This document shows, in pieces, positions 15,674-24,400 of a stretch of DNA of 64,000 bases (position 1 is its first letter; each line of letters starts with the position of its first letter). This DNA is from Limiplasma sp034927815 (GTDB lineage: Bacteria; Bacillota; Clostridia; Christensenellales; Aristaeellaceae): contig JAYFPK010000038.1 in NCBI GenBank assembly GCA_034927815.1, positions 1-64,000 on the forward strand, written 5' to 3'. Below the pieces are notes generated by a model, which searched no databases, was not told where the DNA came from, and saw nothing but the letters and a program-made list of their open reading frames with translations. A program made the position numbers and the translations under genes.

Positions 15674-17134
15674 CTATGCTCCTTCCCGGGCCCGGCTCAA
15701 AGGCCCGTCTCCCTGGCCGCCCTCCGCCTTCGCGGGCGGGGCCACCGGGTATTCCCCTGTGAAGCAGCCCTTGCAAAATCCCCGGCCGCAGCCCTGGGCC
15801 AGGTGGTCCAGGCGTTCCAGGCCCAGAAAGCCCAGGCTGTCCACCCCGATGATCCGGGCGATCTCCCCCACGCTGCGCCGGGCGGCAATCAAATGCTCCG
15901 TGCTGTCGATGTCCGTGCCGAAGTAACAGGGGTGGGTAAAGGGCGGGGAAGAAAGGCGCATGTGCACCTCTTTGGCCCCGGCCTCCCGCAGCAGATTCAC
16001 GATCCGCTCGCTGGTGGTGCCCCGCACGATGGAATCATCCACCAGCACCACCCGCTTGCCCCGCACCGCGGAGGCCACCACGTTCAGCTTGATCCGCACG
16101 GAGCCGTCCCGCTGCCGCTGGGTGGGCTGGATGAAGGTACGGCCGATGTAGCGGTTTTTGATAAAGCCCATGGCGTAGGGGATGCCGCTTTGCTGGGCAT
16201 AGCCCATGGCCGCGTCGATGCCGCTGTCCGGCACGCCGATCACCACATCCGCCTGGGCCGGGTGGTCCAGGGCCAAAAAAGCCCCGGCCCGCAGCCTGGC
16301 CCCGTGGACGCTGCCGCCGTCGATCTGGCTGTCAGGCCTGGCGAAGTAGATGAACTCAAACACGCACAGGGCGCTGTCCCCCTGGGGCGGAGCCTGGAGG
16401 CTTCGCCTTCCCTCCCGGGTAACCACCGCCACTTCCCCAGGCTCAATATCCCGTACAAAGGCCGCTCCCACCGCGTCCAGGGCGCAGCTCTCGCTGGCAA
16501 CCACCGTGGCTCCGTCCCGCTCCCCCAGGCACAGGGGCCGGAAGCCCTTGGGGTCCCGGGCGGCGATGAGCTTGCCGGGGCTCATCAGCACCAGGGAATA
16601 AGCGCCCCGCAGCCGCTCCATGGTCCGCAGCACCGCTTCCTCTAAGCTGTCCGCCCGCAGCCGCTCCTGGGTAATCAGGTAGGCGATGACCTCGCTGTCG
16701 CTGGTGGTGTGGAAGATCGCCCCCTCCCGCTCCAGCTCCTCCCGAAGCTGGGCCCCGTTAGCCAGGTTGCCATTGTGGCACAGGGCCATGGGCCCCTTCA
16801 AGTGGTTCACTAGCAAGGGCTGGGCATTGTCCCGGCTCCGGGCCCCGGTAGTGGCGTAGCGGCAGTGCCCCAGCGCCATGCTCCCCTCCGGAAGCTTTTC
16901 CAGGGCCTCCTTGGTGAACACCTCGCTCACCAGCCCCACATCCTTGTGGCAATGGATCATGCCCTCCCGGCACACGGCGATGCCGCAGCTCTCCTGTCCC
17001 CGGTGCTGTAAGGCGTACAAGGCGTGGTAGGCGCTCTCCAGCACCCCCAGGGGCTCCGCCCCTTCCCCAGGCCGCAGAAAAATCCCAAAAACCCCGCATT
17101 CCTCATGAACCTTATCCCATATCAGCCCGTCCAT
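15674..17134 (-). CDS. purF: Amidophosphoribosyltransferase
   Basis: A 486-residue enzyme for the committed step: PRPP plus glutamine to phosphoribosylamine. It has a 12-residue propeptide before the Ntn-nucleophile Cys13 (EECGVFGIF), which is removed by self-cleavage. The PRPP-binding loop VVLVDDSIVRGTTS is intact. The C-terminal CGRGFCKGCFTGEYP carries cysteines like those that bind the 4Fe-4S cluster in the B. subtilis type, so the protein is probably oxygen-labile. It abuts purC with no spacer and precedes purM by 3 bases. Confidence 0.96.
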   Translation of the reverse strand: MDGLIWDKVHEECGVFGIFLRPGEGAEPLGVLESAYHALYALQHRGQESCGIAVCREGMIHCHKDVGLVSEVFTKEALEKLPEGSMALGHCRYATTGARSRDNAQPLLVNHLKGPMALCHNGNLANGAQLREELEREGAIFHTTSDSEVIAYLITQERLRADSLEEAVLRTMERLRGAYSLVLMSPGKLIAARDPKGFRPLCLGERDGATVVASESCALDAVGAAFVRDIEPGEVAVVTREGRRSLQAPPQGDSALCVFEFIYFARPDSQIDGGSVHGARLRAGAFLALDHPAQADVVIGVPDSGIDAAMGYAQQSGIPYAMGFIKNRYIGRTFIQPTQRQRDGSVRIKLNVVASAVRGKRVVLVDDSIVRGTTSERIVNLLREAGAKEVHMRLSSPPFTHPCYFGTDIDSTEHLIAARRSVGEIARIIGVDSLGFLGLERLDHLAQGCGRGFCKGCFTGEYPVAPPAKAEGGQGDGPLSRAREGA

Positions 17135-17845
17135 TTATGCCCCCATCAGCCGCTTCAAAATTTCCCGGTACGCATCTTCCACCCCGCCCATGTCCCGGCG
17201 GAAGCGGTCCTTGTCCAGCTTTTCATGGGTCTGGCTGTCCCAGAAGCGGCACGTGTCCGGGCTGATCTCGTCCGCCAGCGCCAATTCTCCCTCAGCGGTC
17301 TTGCCAAACTCCAGCTTGAAATCGATCAGCTCGATATTCACCTCCTTGAGGTAGGCGGTGAGCACCTCGTTGACCTTGAGGCTGTAAGCGGCAATTTGTT
17401 CCATCTCCGCCGGGCTGGCCCAGCCCATGGCGGCGATGTGGTACTCGTTCACCATGGGGTCCCCCAAAGCGTCGTCCTTGTAGCAGTATTCCAGCACGGT
17501 CTTTTGCAGCTTCGTGCCCTCCGCGAGGCCCAGGCGCTTGGCTAGGCTCCCGGCGGCGATGTTGCGCACGATCACCTCCAGGGGCACGATGGTCACCTTC
17601 TTCACCAAAGTCTCCGTAGGGGAAAGCTCCCGAACGAAGTGGGTGGGCACCCCCGCCTCCTCCAGCAGCTTCATCAGATGGTTGGTGACCCGGTTGTTGA
17701 TGGCTCCCTTGCCCTGGATTTGCCCCTTTTTCAGGCCGTTCAGGGCCGTGGCGTCGTCCTTGTAGTCCACCAGCACCAGCGCGGGGTCCTGGGTGGCAAA
17801 TACCTTCTTGGCTTTTCCCTCATAGAGCTGCTCCAGCTTGTTCAT
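17135..17845 (-). CDS. purC: SAICAR synthetase
   Basis: A 236-residue ATP-dependent ligase joining CAIR and aspartate. Start LEQLYEGKAKKVFAT, the VVLVDYKDDATALNG region, LIDFKLEFGK and EISPDTCRFWD are all present, and the length is standard. It overlaps the end of purE by 4 bases (ATGA). Confidence 0.96.
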   Translation of the reverse strand: MNKLEQLYEGKAKKVFATQDPALVLVDYKDDATALNGLKKGQIQGKGAINNRVTNHLMKLLEEAGVPTHFVRELSPTETLVKKVTIVPLEVIVRNIAAGSLAKRLGLAEGTKLQKTVLEYCYKDDALGDPMVNEYHIAAMGWASPAEMEQIAAYSLKVNEVLTAYLKEVNIELIDFKLEFGKTAEGELALADEISPDTCRFWDSQTHEKLDKDRFRRDMGGVEDAYREILKRLMGA

Positions 17846-18333
17846 CCTTCATACCCCTCCAGCTTCCCGTTCTTCTCCAGCACGCTTTTGCGCATGTCCT
17901 CCCGCATGGTCAGGAGCTTTTGCCTTATCTCGCCGTCCTCCACGGCCAAAATCTGGGCCGCCAGCAGCGCGGCGTTCCGGGCCCCGTCGATGGCTACCGT
18001 AGCCACGGGGATGCCCTCCGGCATCTGCGCCGTGGACAGCAGCGCGTCCAGCCCGGCCATGGCCCCGGAGCGCACCGGAATGCCGATCACCGGCAGCACG
18101 CTGTGGGCCGCCAAGGCCCCGGCCAAATGGGCCGCCCGGCCCGCCGCGCCGATGAGCACCCCAAAGCCTTTCTGGGCCGCGCTCCTGGCAAACTCCGCCG
18201 TCTCCTGGGGGCAGCGGTGGGCGGAATACACATGGGCTTCAAAGGGAATGTTCAGGTTTTTCAGTGTTTCCAAACAAGGCCCCAAAACGGGCAAATCGCT
18301 GTCCGACCCCATTACAACAGCCACTTTCTTCAT
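17842..18333 (-). CDS. purE: N5-carboxyaminoimidazole ribonucleotide mutase / AIR carboxylase
   Basis: A 163-residue enzyme making CAIR. VVMGSDSDLPVL, the catalytic HVYSAHRCP loop and the GAAGRAAHLAGALAAH loop are conserved. No purK lies in the operon, so either purK is elsewhere or this PurE works directly with CO2 (class II); motif reading alone cannot decide. It is the first gene of the purine operon, preceded by the promoter and PurBox. Confidence 0.94.
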   Translation of the reverse strand: MKKVAVVMGSDSDLPVLGPCLETLKNLNIPFEAHVYSAHRCPQETAEFARSAAQKGFGVLIGAAGRAAHLAGALAAHSVLPVIGIPVRSGAMAGLDALLSTAQMPEGIPVATVAIDGARNAALLAAQILAVEDGEIRQKLLTMREDMRKSVLEKNGKLEGYEG

Positions 18334-18377
18334 TTTTCAGCTTCCTTCCCTTGTCCTCTTTCCTCGGAACGCCTTTT

Positions 18378-18406
18378 ATTCTAGCCCATTCTTTCTCCCC
18401 TGTCAA
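18378..18406 (-). promoter_or_regulatory. Sigma-A promoter of the purine operon
   Basis: On the minus strand a perfect -35 TTGACA (18401-18406) and a -10 TAGAAT (18378-18383) are separated by 17 bases. The start site would fall around 18370, leaving a leader of about 40 bases before purE, too short for a purine riboswitch. Confidence 0.85.
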
Positions 18407-18410
18407 CGCA

Positions 18411-18450
18411 ATATCCGAACATTATTGTATTATCTTTGCATAATGTAAGC
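18411..18450. promoter_or_regulatory. PurBox and weak inverted partner upstream of purE
   Basis: ATATCCGAACATT at 18411-18423 matches the Firmicutes PurR operator consensus AWWWCCGAACWWT at every position. A degenerate inverted copy (ATAATGTAAGC, 18440-18450) faces it. The box lies just upstream of the -35, as in B. subtilis pur operons, where PurR represses and PRPP relieves. Confidence 0.75.
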
Positions 18451-18536
18451 TTTTTTGGAGAACGCTATGCCCGCGCCCCGTCCATAAAATCCTGTTGCTG
18501 TGGCTTCTCCTCCCGCCCTCCGCGGCCAGGGAAAAA

Positions 18537-18562
18537 CAAAAAAGCCGCCGCGCTCCTGCGGC
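18537..18562 (-). terminator. Probable terminator of the SLOG gene
   Basis: A short GC hairpin (18544-18548 with 18558-18562) followed on the minus strand by CTTTTTTGTTTT. It is placed about 30 bases after the stop at 18589. Confidence 0.5.
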
Positions 18563-18588
18563 AGCTCCTTGGTGAGCCGGGCCCCGGC

Positions 18589-19128
18589 TCATTCCCTCAC
18601 GAGAATTTCCTCAATATCAATGCTGGAATTGCAATTTTGTGCTAGAAGAAGGATCACCTCCCGGGATTTTTGCTGGGCGTACCCTACCGTATAGGCGGTC
18701 CCGCTCCCGGGGGCCCCGTCATAAACCGCCAGCAGAATCTCCGAATGCTCCACCAGGTAGCGGTTGCGCTCCAGCATACAGGAGGCGCGGTACCGCCGCC
18801 TTACATAGACAGCCTCGTCGCAGCGTGCCAAAATGTCGAAATAGCGCTCCCTTTGCCTTTCGGTCCACTTGTTGGCCTGGGTTTCGCAGGGCAAAACCGC
18901 GACCAGCTTCAGGCGGGGGTCTTTCTCCTTCAATTCCAGTACGATTTCCGCTCCCCAGGTTTCCACCCCCAGCGCCATGCCGGTCAAAAACGTCGTTACG
19001 CCCCTTGCCGCCAACTGGCTGATCTGCTCCCTCATGCTTTCTTTCAACGCCACACAGTCCGGATGCTGTTCCTTATCCTGGAAGAAAAAGTGGGCAGGCC
19101 GGTGTCCAGTCAACGCGCAGGTCGTCAT
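18589..19128 (-). CDS. SLOG/DUF1273 (YpsA-like) Rossmann-fold protein
   Basis: A 179-residue cytosolic protein. TGHRP at the N-terminus, FLTGMALGVETWGAEIVLELK in the middle and RNRYLVEHSEILLAVYDGAPGSGTAYTVGYAQ near the end are the nucleotide- or ligand-binding motifs of the YpsA/DUF1273 branch of the SLOG superfamily. Members are linked to stress and cell division in Bacillus, and SLOG domains elsewhere sense nucleotides; the ligand here is unknown. GGAGG is 8 bases before the ATG at 19128. It diverges from a small RHH gene across an AT-rich region with a palindrome. Confidence 0.85.
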   Translation of the reverse strand: MTTCALTGHRPAHFFFQDKEQHPDCVALKESMREQISQLAARGVTTFLTGMALGVETWGAEIVLELKEKDPRLKLVAVLPCETQANKWTERQRERYFDILARCDEAVYVRRRYRASCMLERNRYLVEHSEILLAVYDGAPGSGTAYTVGYAQQKSREVILLLAQNCNSSIDIEEILVRE

Positions 19129-19150
19129 CTCGTGTGCCTCCAAAAATACA

Positions 19151-19171
19151 ATAGATATAACATATATCTAT
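19151..19171. promoter_or_regulatory. Palindrome in the SLOG/RHH divergent region
   Basis: ATAGATATA and TATATCTAT form perfect 9-base arms around three bases. It lies in the 5' leader of the SLOG gene, downstream of a TATAAT-like hexamer (minus strand, about 19181-19186). It is a candidate operator, perhaps for the adjacent RHH protein. Confidence 0.5.
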
Positions 19172-19239
19172 TCCGCTCATTATAACACATGGCGGCCATA
19201 AAATAAACACATAATATATTTTATATGAGGTGCCTTCCC

Positions 19240-19443
19240 ATGGCAGTAAAAAGCGTATCCATCCGTATCCAGGAAGAAATGCTTCAAAAGGTGGACTTCG
19301 TCGCCAATTACGAAGGCCGCTCCATCAACAGCCACATCTTGGTATTGCTTCGGGAGAACATCCGGGCCTTTGAAGAGCTTCACGGCCCCATTCAGGGAGA
19401 TATCCAGCCGGATGACAACGTAAAGCCCTCTCGCAAAGGCTGA
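19240..19443 (+). CDS. Small Arc/RHH-type DNA-binding protein
   Basis: A 67-residue protein with SVSIRIQEEMLQKVDFVANYEGRSINSHILVLLRENIRAFEE: a beta strand followed by two helices, as in Arc-like repressors and RHH antitoxins. GAGGTG lies before the ATG at 19240. It is divergent from the SLOG gene, and its stop codon sits inside a 9-base-arm hairpin (19424-19450). No adjacent toxin is seen. Confidence 0.75.
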   Translation: MAVKSVSIRIQEEMLQKVDFVANYEGRSINSHILVLLRENIRAFEELHGPIQGDIQPDDNVKPSRKG

Positions 19444-19450
19444 GAGGGCT
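19424..19450. terminator. Weak hairpin overlapping the RHH stop codon
   Basis: AGCCCTCTC (19424-19432) pairs with GAGAGGGCT (19442-19450). The T-run is poor on both strands, so termination is uncertain. Confidence 0.4.
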
Positions 19451-19629
19451 TCGCTCATTGCCCCGGGCTGGGTCCCTTCCGGGCCGTGGCTCTCCCTCCC
19501 GGCCCCTTCGGCGCCCAGGCCCCCTTCCCGCCCTCGCGGGCGGGAAATATCAACTTTTGCGATGGGAAAACCGCCCGCGTAACGCAAGAGCAATGAAAGC
19601 CGTTGGCGGAGGGGATGCGCGCCCGCCGC

Positions 19630-20907
19630 TCACTCCCTCATCATCTCCAGGATCACGCCGTCCGTCTCCCGCATGCCGCTTTTTCCCAGGCGGCCCACAT
19701 TGGCGATGGTGTTTTCCACGCCCTTTTTCACGATCCCCTCGCCTCCGCGAAACTGCCGTCCGGCCAGGGCCATCTCCCAGCCCAGGAGGCCGGCGTCCAC
19801 GGCGCAGGCGATCTTGGCGGCGCAGGAGGGCTTCGCGCCGTCGCAGATGGTGCCGGAGAGAATCGCCAGGCAGTTGACGATGGTATGGTTTACCAAATGC
19901 AAATCCCCGCCGTGGAGGTAGGCGATCCCCGCGCCGCTGGCGCTGCCGGCGGTAACGGCCCCGCAGTAGGCGGACAGGCATCCAATGAGGGCCTTTTGGC
20001 GGATGGCCGTGAGGTTTGCCAGGGCCAGGGCCCGCAGCAGCTTTTCAGGAGGCGCGTTGATCTCCTGGGCGTACACCACCACGGGCACGGATACGGTGAT
20101 CCCCTGGTTCCCGCTGCCGGAATTGATAATCACAGGCAGCTCACACCCGGACATCCTGGCGTCGGAGCCCGCGGCGGCCAGGGCCCGGGCCCGTATCCGC
20201 ACGTCCCTCTCCCCTCCGCTGTCCAAAAGCACCTTGCCGATGGCCGCTCCCCAGCAGCCCTTGAGGCCCTCCCGGGCCACAGCCATGTTGCAGTCAATCT
20301 GCCGCCGCAAGGGCGCGGCGATATCCTCCAGGTCGCAGGTGTCCGCAAAGTCGTAAATCCCCTCAATGGTCAGCAGCCTCTCCTGGGGGTCCTCCTGGAG
20401 GGCCTCCTCCTGGCAGCGGTGGCTCCGCAGCACGCGGCCGTCCAGCCGCACCTCCACCACATTGGTGTGGCGGTCCGCAATGCGGGTGGCGGCGCTGTGC
20501 CCGCCGCCGGTGAGGGTCACGCGGATGTCGAAGGTCCTGGCCTCCGGCATCAGGGCCACGGTAATTCTGTCTTGGGAAAGGTATGCGCCGATCTGGGCGC
20601 GCTGCTCCTGTGTGACCTGGGCGATGACCTGTAGCTTCCGCCGGGCCTGCCCCGCCACGATCCCCGCCGCGCAGGCGGCCTGGATGCCCTTGTGGCCCCC
20701 TGTGTTGGGCACGGTCACAGCCTTGGCGTTTTTGAAAATGTTCCCGCTGACCTCCACCAAAGCCTGCTCCGGCAGGCAGCCCAGGGCCTCCCGGCTCACG
20801 GCGGCGGCATAGGCGATGGCAATAGGCTCCGTACATCCCATGGCGGGGCGCAGATGCCTGCTCAGCACCGCCACATAAGCGTCATAGCGCGGGTCATGCC
20901 TGTCCAT
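19630..20907 (-). CDS. L-cysteine desulfidase / L-serine dehydratase-like protein (UPF0597, CyuA/CdsB type)
   Basis: A 425-residue cytosolic enzyme with the MGCTEPIAIAYAAA motif at residues 23-36, in which Cys25 would bind the iron-sulfur cluster, and distal cysteines in GSGNQG...CLSAYCGA and GTICDGAKPSCAAKIA that complete the set. Family members degrade L-cysteine to pyruvate, sulfide and ammonia, or act on serine. Start 20907 is the only ATG before the conserved N-terminus. It is followed on the same strand by nothing up to the RHH gene, and preceded by a GNAT gene 37 bases upstream, so the two probably share a transcript. Confidence 0.88.
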   Translation of the reverse strand: MDRHDPRYDAYVAVLSRHLRPAMGCTEPIAIAYAAAVSREALGCLPEQALVEVSGNIFKNAKAVTVPNTGGHKGIQAACAAGIVAGQARRKLQVIAQVTQEQRAQIGAYLSQDRITVALMPEARTFDIRVTLTGGGHSAATRIADRHTNVVEVRLDGRVLRSHRCQEEALQEDPQERLLTIEGIYDFADTCDLEDIAAPLRRQIDCNMAVAREGLKGCWGAAIGKVLLDSGGERDVRIRARALAAAGSDARMSGCELPVIINSGSGNQGITVSVPVVVYAQEINAPPEKLLRALALANLTAIRQKALIGCLSAYCGAVTAGSASGAGIAYLHGGDLHLVNHTIVNCLAILSGTICDGAKPSCAAKIACAVDAGLLGWEMALAGRQFRGGEGIVKKGVENTIANVGRLGKSGMRETDGVILEMMRE

Positions 20908-20944
20908 TGTGTCTCCTCACCCCTTCCGCAAAAAACAGCCGTCC

Positions 20945-21394
20945 TTACAACTCAAAATAATAGACGCATACTTCCCTCTCATGCTTTTCAAAATACAGGT
21001 CGTTGTCCGTGGGCAGCTTGGCGGTGCATTGCAGCTGCCCTCCGGCATATTCGCAGGTCCGCCTGGAGGCGGTGTTTTCCGGGCGGCAGGTAATGTGCAG
21101 ATACGGCAGCTCGTGCCTCCTCGCCAGTCGCAGCAGCAAAAGGCATGCCTTGCCCGCATAGTGGTTGCCCCGGTACGCCTCATAGACCGTATACCCGATG
21201 TTCCCGCCGAAGTACAGCCTTTCGGTGTTGCCGATCCGCAGGTCGCAAACCCCCACCTGGACATCGTCCGCCACCCGGCGGATCTGAAAATAATACGCGG
21301 GCACAAACCGCTTTTCCGGGTCCGCCTGGGCGGTGCGCTCCAGCCTCAGGGCAATTTCCCCGTCCCGCAAGTCCTCGGTGTTCAAAAATACCAT
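20945..21394 (-). CDS. GNAT family N-acetyltransferase
   Basis: A 149-residue protein with a GNAT core: VGVCDLRIGN strand, NIGYTVYEAYRGNHYAGKACLLLLRLA (acetyl-CoA pyrophosphate loop, a R/Q-x-x-G-x-A variant) and HITCRPENTASRRTCEYAGG. The acceptor is unknown. It is the first gene of a two-gene unit with the cysteine desulfidase-like gene. Confidence 0.85.
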   Translation of the reverse strand: MVFLNTEDLRDGEIALRLERTAQADPEKRFVPAYYFQIRRVADDVQVGVCDLRIGNTERLYFGGNIGYTVYEAYRGNHYAGKACLLLLRLARRHELPYLHITCRPENTASRRTCEYAGGQLQCTAKLPTDNDLYFEKHEREVCVYYFEL

Positions 21395-21436
21395 CCGTTC
21401 TCACCGCCCCGTTTCATGATACCAAACCATAGCATA

Positions 21437-21470
21437 ATGCCGCCCAAAGCGCAAGAACTTTGGGCGGCAT
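21437..21470 (-). terminator. Hairpin after the DUF4832 gene
   Basis: ATGCCGCCCAAAG (21437-21449) pairs perfectly with CTTTGGGCGGCAT (21458-21470), just past the stop at 21497 on the minus strand. The downstream T-content is modest. Confidence 0.6.
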
Positions 21471-21496
21471 CTGCGTGGAAAATCCGAAATCTCTCC

Positions 21497-24400
21497 CTAC
21501 TCCACCGCAACCTCATACAAGGGATAGCGCAAATCCTCCCGGCCTCCCTGAATCGCCAATTCCATGGCGGGCTCCCCGGTGGCGGGGTCCAGCATGGCTA
21601 CGCAAAGGGTGTAGCTCCCGGCGGGCAGGCCGGAGGGCACGGTAAAGGCCTCCCGGATGGTACTGCGGCCCGGCAGCCAAGCCGTTACATCCGCCTGTAG
21701 GGTTTGCTTGGCCGCCACCTGCCCCGCCGCGTCCACCAAGGACAATTCCAACGGCCAGGGGTAATAGAAGGGGGATACCCCCCGGTTGTTCCATACCATC
21801 TCCAATGTCAGGGTTTCCCCTGCTTTGGCGGCTTCCACCCGGGTCAGGCTCTCCAGGGCATAGCGCCAGCCCATCACCCGCATCATGGCCTCCACGTTGC
21901 GGTCAAAGGCGTTGGCGTCCGCGTCGGTGGTGAGGATGTCCGTGGGGGCGCAGGGGCCGATCAAGGAGGAATGGGCCTCCCGGATCAGGCGCAAGGTCTC
22001 CGCAATGGCGTCGTCGCTCATCCACTTGCGCACATTGCCCTCGGCGAACTCCCCGCCGGAATAGCCATGGTGCCAGAACTGGGGCATGGCGGAGGCTTCC
22101 ACCTCCTGGGCGGTAGCGCCGGGCATGTCGGTGCAGCCCTCCCGGTAGTAGCTCACCCACATGTCCGTGGCCCCCACGTCCCCGAACATATCGTTGTACA
22201 ATCCCCAATTCTCCTGGCTGGCGTAAGGGTAAGGCTTGCGTGCGGCCATCTTTACGTTGTGGAAGGCCTTGGTGTAGGACTCCATGTACCTTGCCACCAA
22301 CGCCGGGTTGGGGAACTCCCCGGTGCCGTCGGGCCAGCAGTGCATCTCGGCCCAGTGGCCCAGGCTGCCCACCTGCACATAGGCGGTAACGCCGGGGTCG
22401 TCAAAGCGCTCCGCCAGGGCCTGGATCGCCTGGTCGTGGTAGGCAAGCAGCAGCGGGCTTTCGTAGTTGGGGGAGAAGCCCCCGCCCCCCAGGTCCTCGG
22501 GCTCGTAGTAGAAGGTGCCCGCGCCCTTGCCGTTGGCGTTCTCCGCCACAAGCTCCTCGTAGAGCCAGGGGGGAATGTCCATGCGGTCCGCCCCGCCGTT
22601 GTCGATCACATCGTCCATCACAAAGCGGAGAATCACCCGCTTGCCCATCTCCCTCCAGGCACTCAGGTGGTAGGTCCGCTCCAATGCCTCAAAGTCGTAA
22701 CGGCCCTTTTCCGGCTCAAACTCCGCCCACTTCACATCCAAATACAGCGTGGTGAAGGGATAGCGCACAGGCTCCCGGGGGGAGATGCTGGCCCAGGCCA
22801 TCCAGCCGTGGTAGGGGTTCACCAGCGTCCCAAAATCCTCCTTGGGGAAGTAGGCCCCCTCCTGGCGGCTCAGGGTGAAGCGGTCCTCCACCGCCATCAT
22901 TCCCTCCTGGGGCAAAGCCGTGCCCCGGCCCTTGAAGGCCACGGCGATAGACTCCGGGTCCCCCAGCGTCTCCAGGGAAATTTGCAGCTCCGCGCTGGTC
23001 CCGTAGTATTGCTCGTAGACCGGTACGCCCTCCTGGGCCTGCTGCCCGTCCCCGGTGACGGCAAAGAGCGCCCCTCCCCGGGCCACATGGGTCACCCCCG
23101 CAAGGCCGTCCAAGGGGAAGCCGTCCCCTGCGGACAGGTACCATACATTGTCCGTGGACAGCCCGCTGCCCTGGGCCAAAACATAGAGGGTGTCCTGGGA
23201 ACGGGTCGCCAGCAGGTTCTGGGTTCCCACCAGCGCGGCGGGAACGGCCTTGTTGGCTACGGCGTCCCAGTCGTCAAAGCTCTCGTCGGTAACGCTCAAA
23301 GCGTTTTCCACATTGATCCGGTACTTGGGGGCCAGCCGCAGGGCGCTGTCCGCCTGATAGGCTTCGGGGGCCGTGCCCACGCTGGTGCCCTCCTGCATGT
23401 CCTGCTGGCGGTCCACCGCGATGTACCAGTCGTCGGACACCTCCGGGAGCTGGGCGGCAATGAGGCTCACGGGGATGATGTACTGAACGCGGTACACTCC
23501 CTCGCCCTCCTCCTGAACCAGCTTCTTGATCCCCTCGGGCTTGCGGTACACGCAACTGAACCATTCCGCGGTGGGCTTGGGGAAGATGAACAGCTCCAGG
23601 CTCATGGAATGCCAGTCCTGAACCAGCACGTCGATGCCGCTGTGGCCGGGATAGCCGGGATGGGCAAAGCCCGTGGAGGGATCCCGGTCCGCGTCGATCA
23701 AAATATTGAGGGAGAAGGCCGTGTCGCTGTCCGGGTCCGCGATTCCCGAAACCGTGGTGGACACGTACAGGGCGTCGTTGGTCCGGGCGGCGTACACGTC
23801 CCCCACCACCCCGGAGCCGCCGGCCAGCAAAGGCACATAGTCCCAGCTGTCAGTGCTGCCATCCGCCTTGATCAAGGGGCTGAACATCCGCTCCGGGGCC
23901 GTGATGGCAAGCATGGGCTGGCCTGCGTCCGGCAGGCAGCCCCCTTCCCCGTCCACAGCCCCCAAGGTGAAGGCTTTGGCAGCGGGGTTCAGGCTGGGGC
24001 ACAGCAGCCGCCCCTCCAGGCCCTGGCTGGTCTTTCGCAGGTACGCCTTGCTGCCGGTGTCCACATAAGCTCCCTCTTGCCAGGCCCAGATCACGCCGTC
24101 CGGGGTGATCTTATGGGCCGGGGCCGCCCCCGCCCAGGGCAAGGAGCCATCCCCCTCCCCATCGTTTTCATTTCCAAGGTACAGGGTGTATTCATCCCCC
24201 AGGGCCTGGGCCCCCAGGTAGAAAAACAGCAGCTTGCCGTCGGTCTGGGCCTTCAGCACGCTCAGGTTGGGGGGCTCATAGGCGGCGCTGTGGGCCACGG
24301 TGTACCACTGGCCGTTCTTCCCGTCAAAGATGTCCGGGGTGATGGGCGTGGCGGGGTCCTGGGGCAGCACCAGCACCTGGGCGTCCGCCGTCTCCTTGCG

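Noticed and set aside
14912..16645. Plus-strand ORF opposite purM/purF
   Set aside because: Antisense frame with no motif; purM and purF are certain.
18334..18377. Purine riboswitch in the purE leader
   Set aside because: Only about 40 bases separate the start site and the ATG, with no three-way junction; the PurBox explains regulation.
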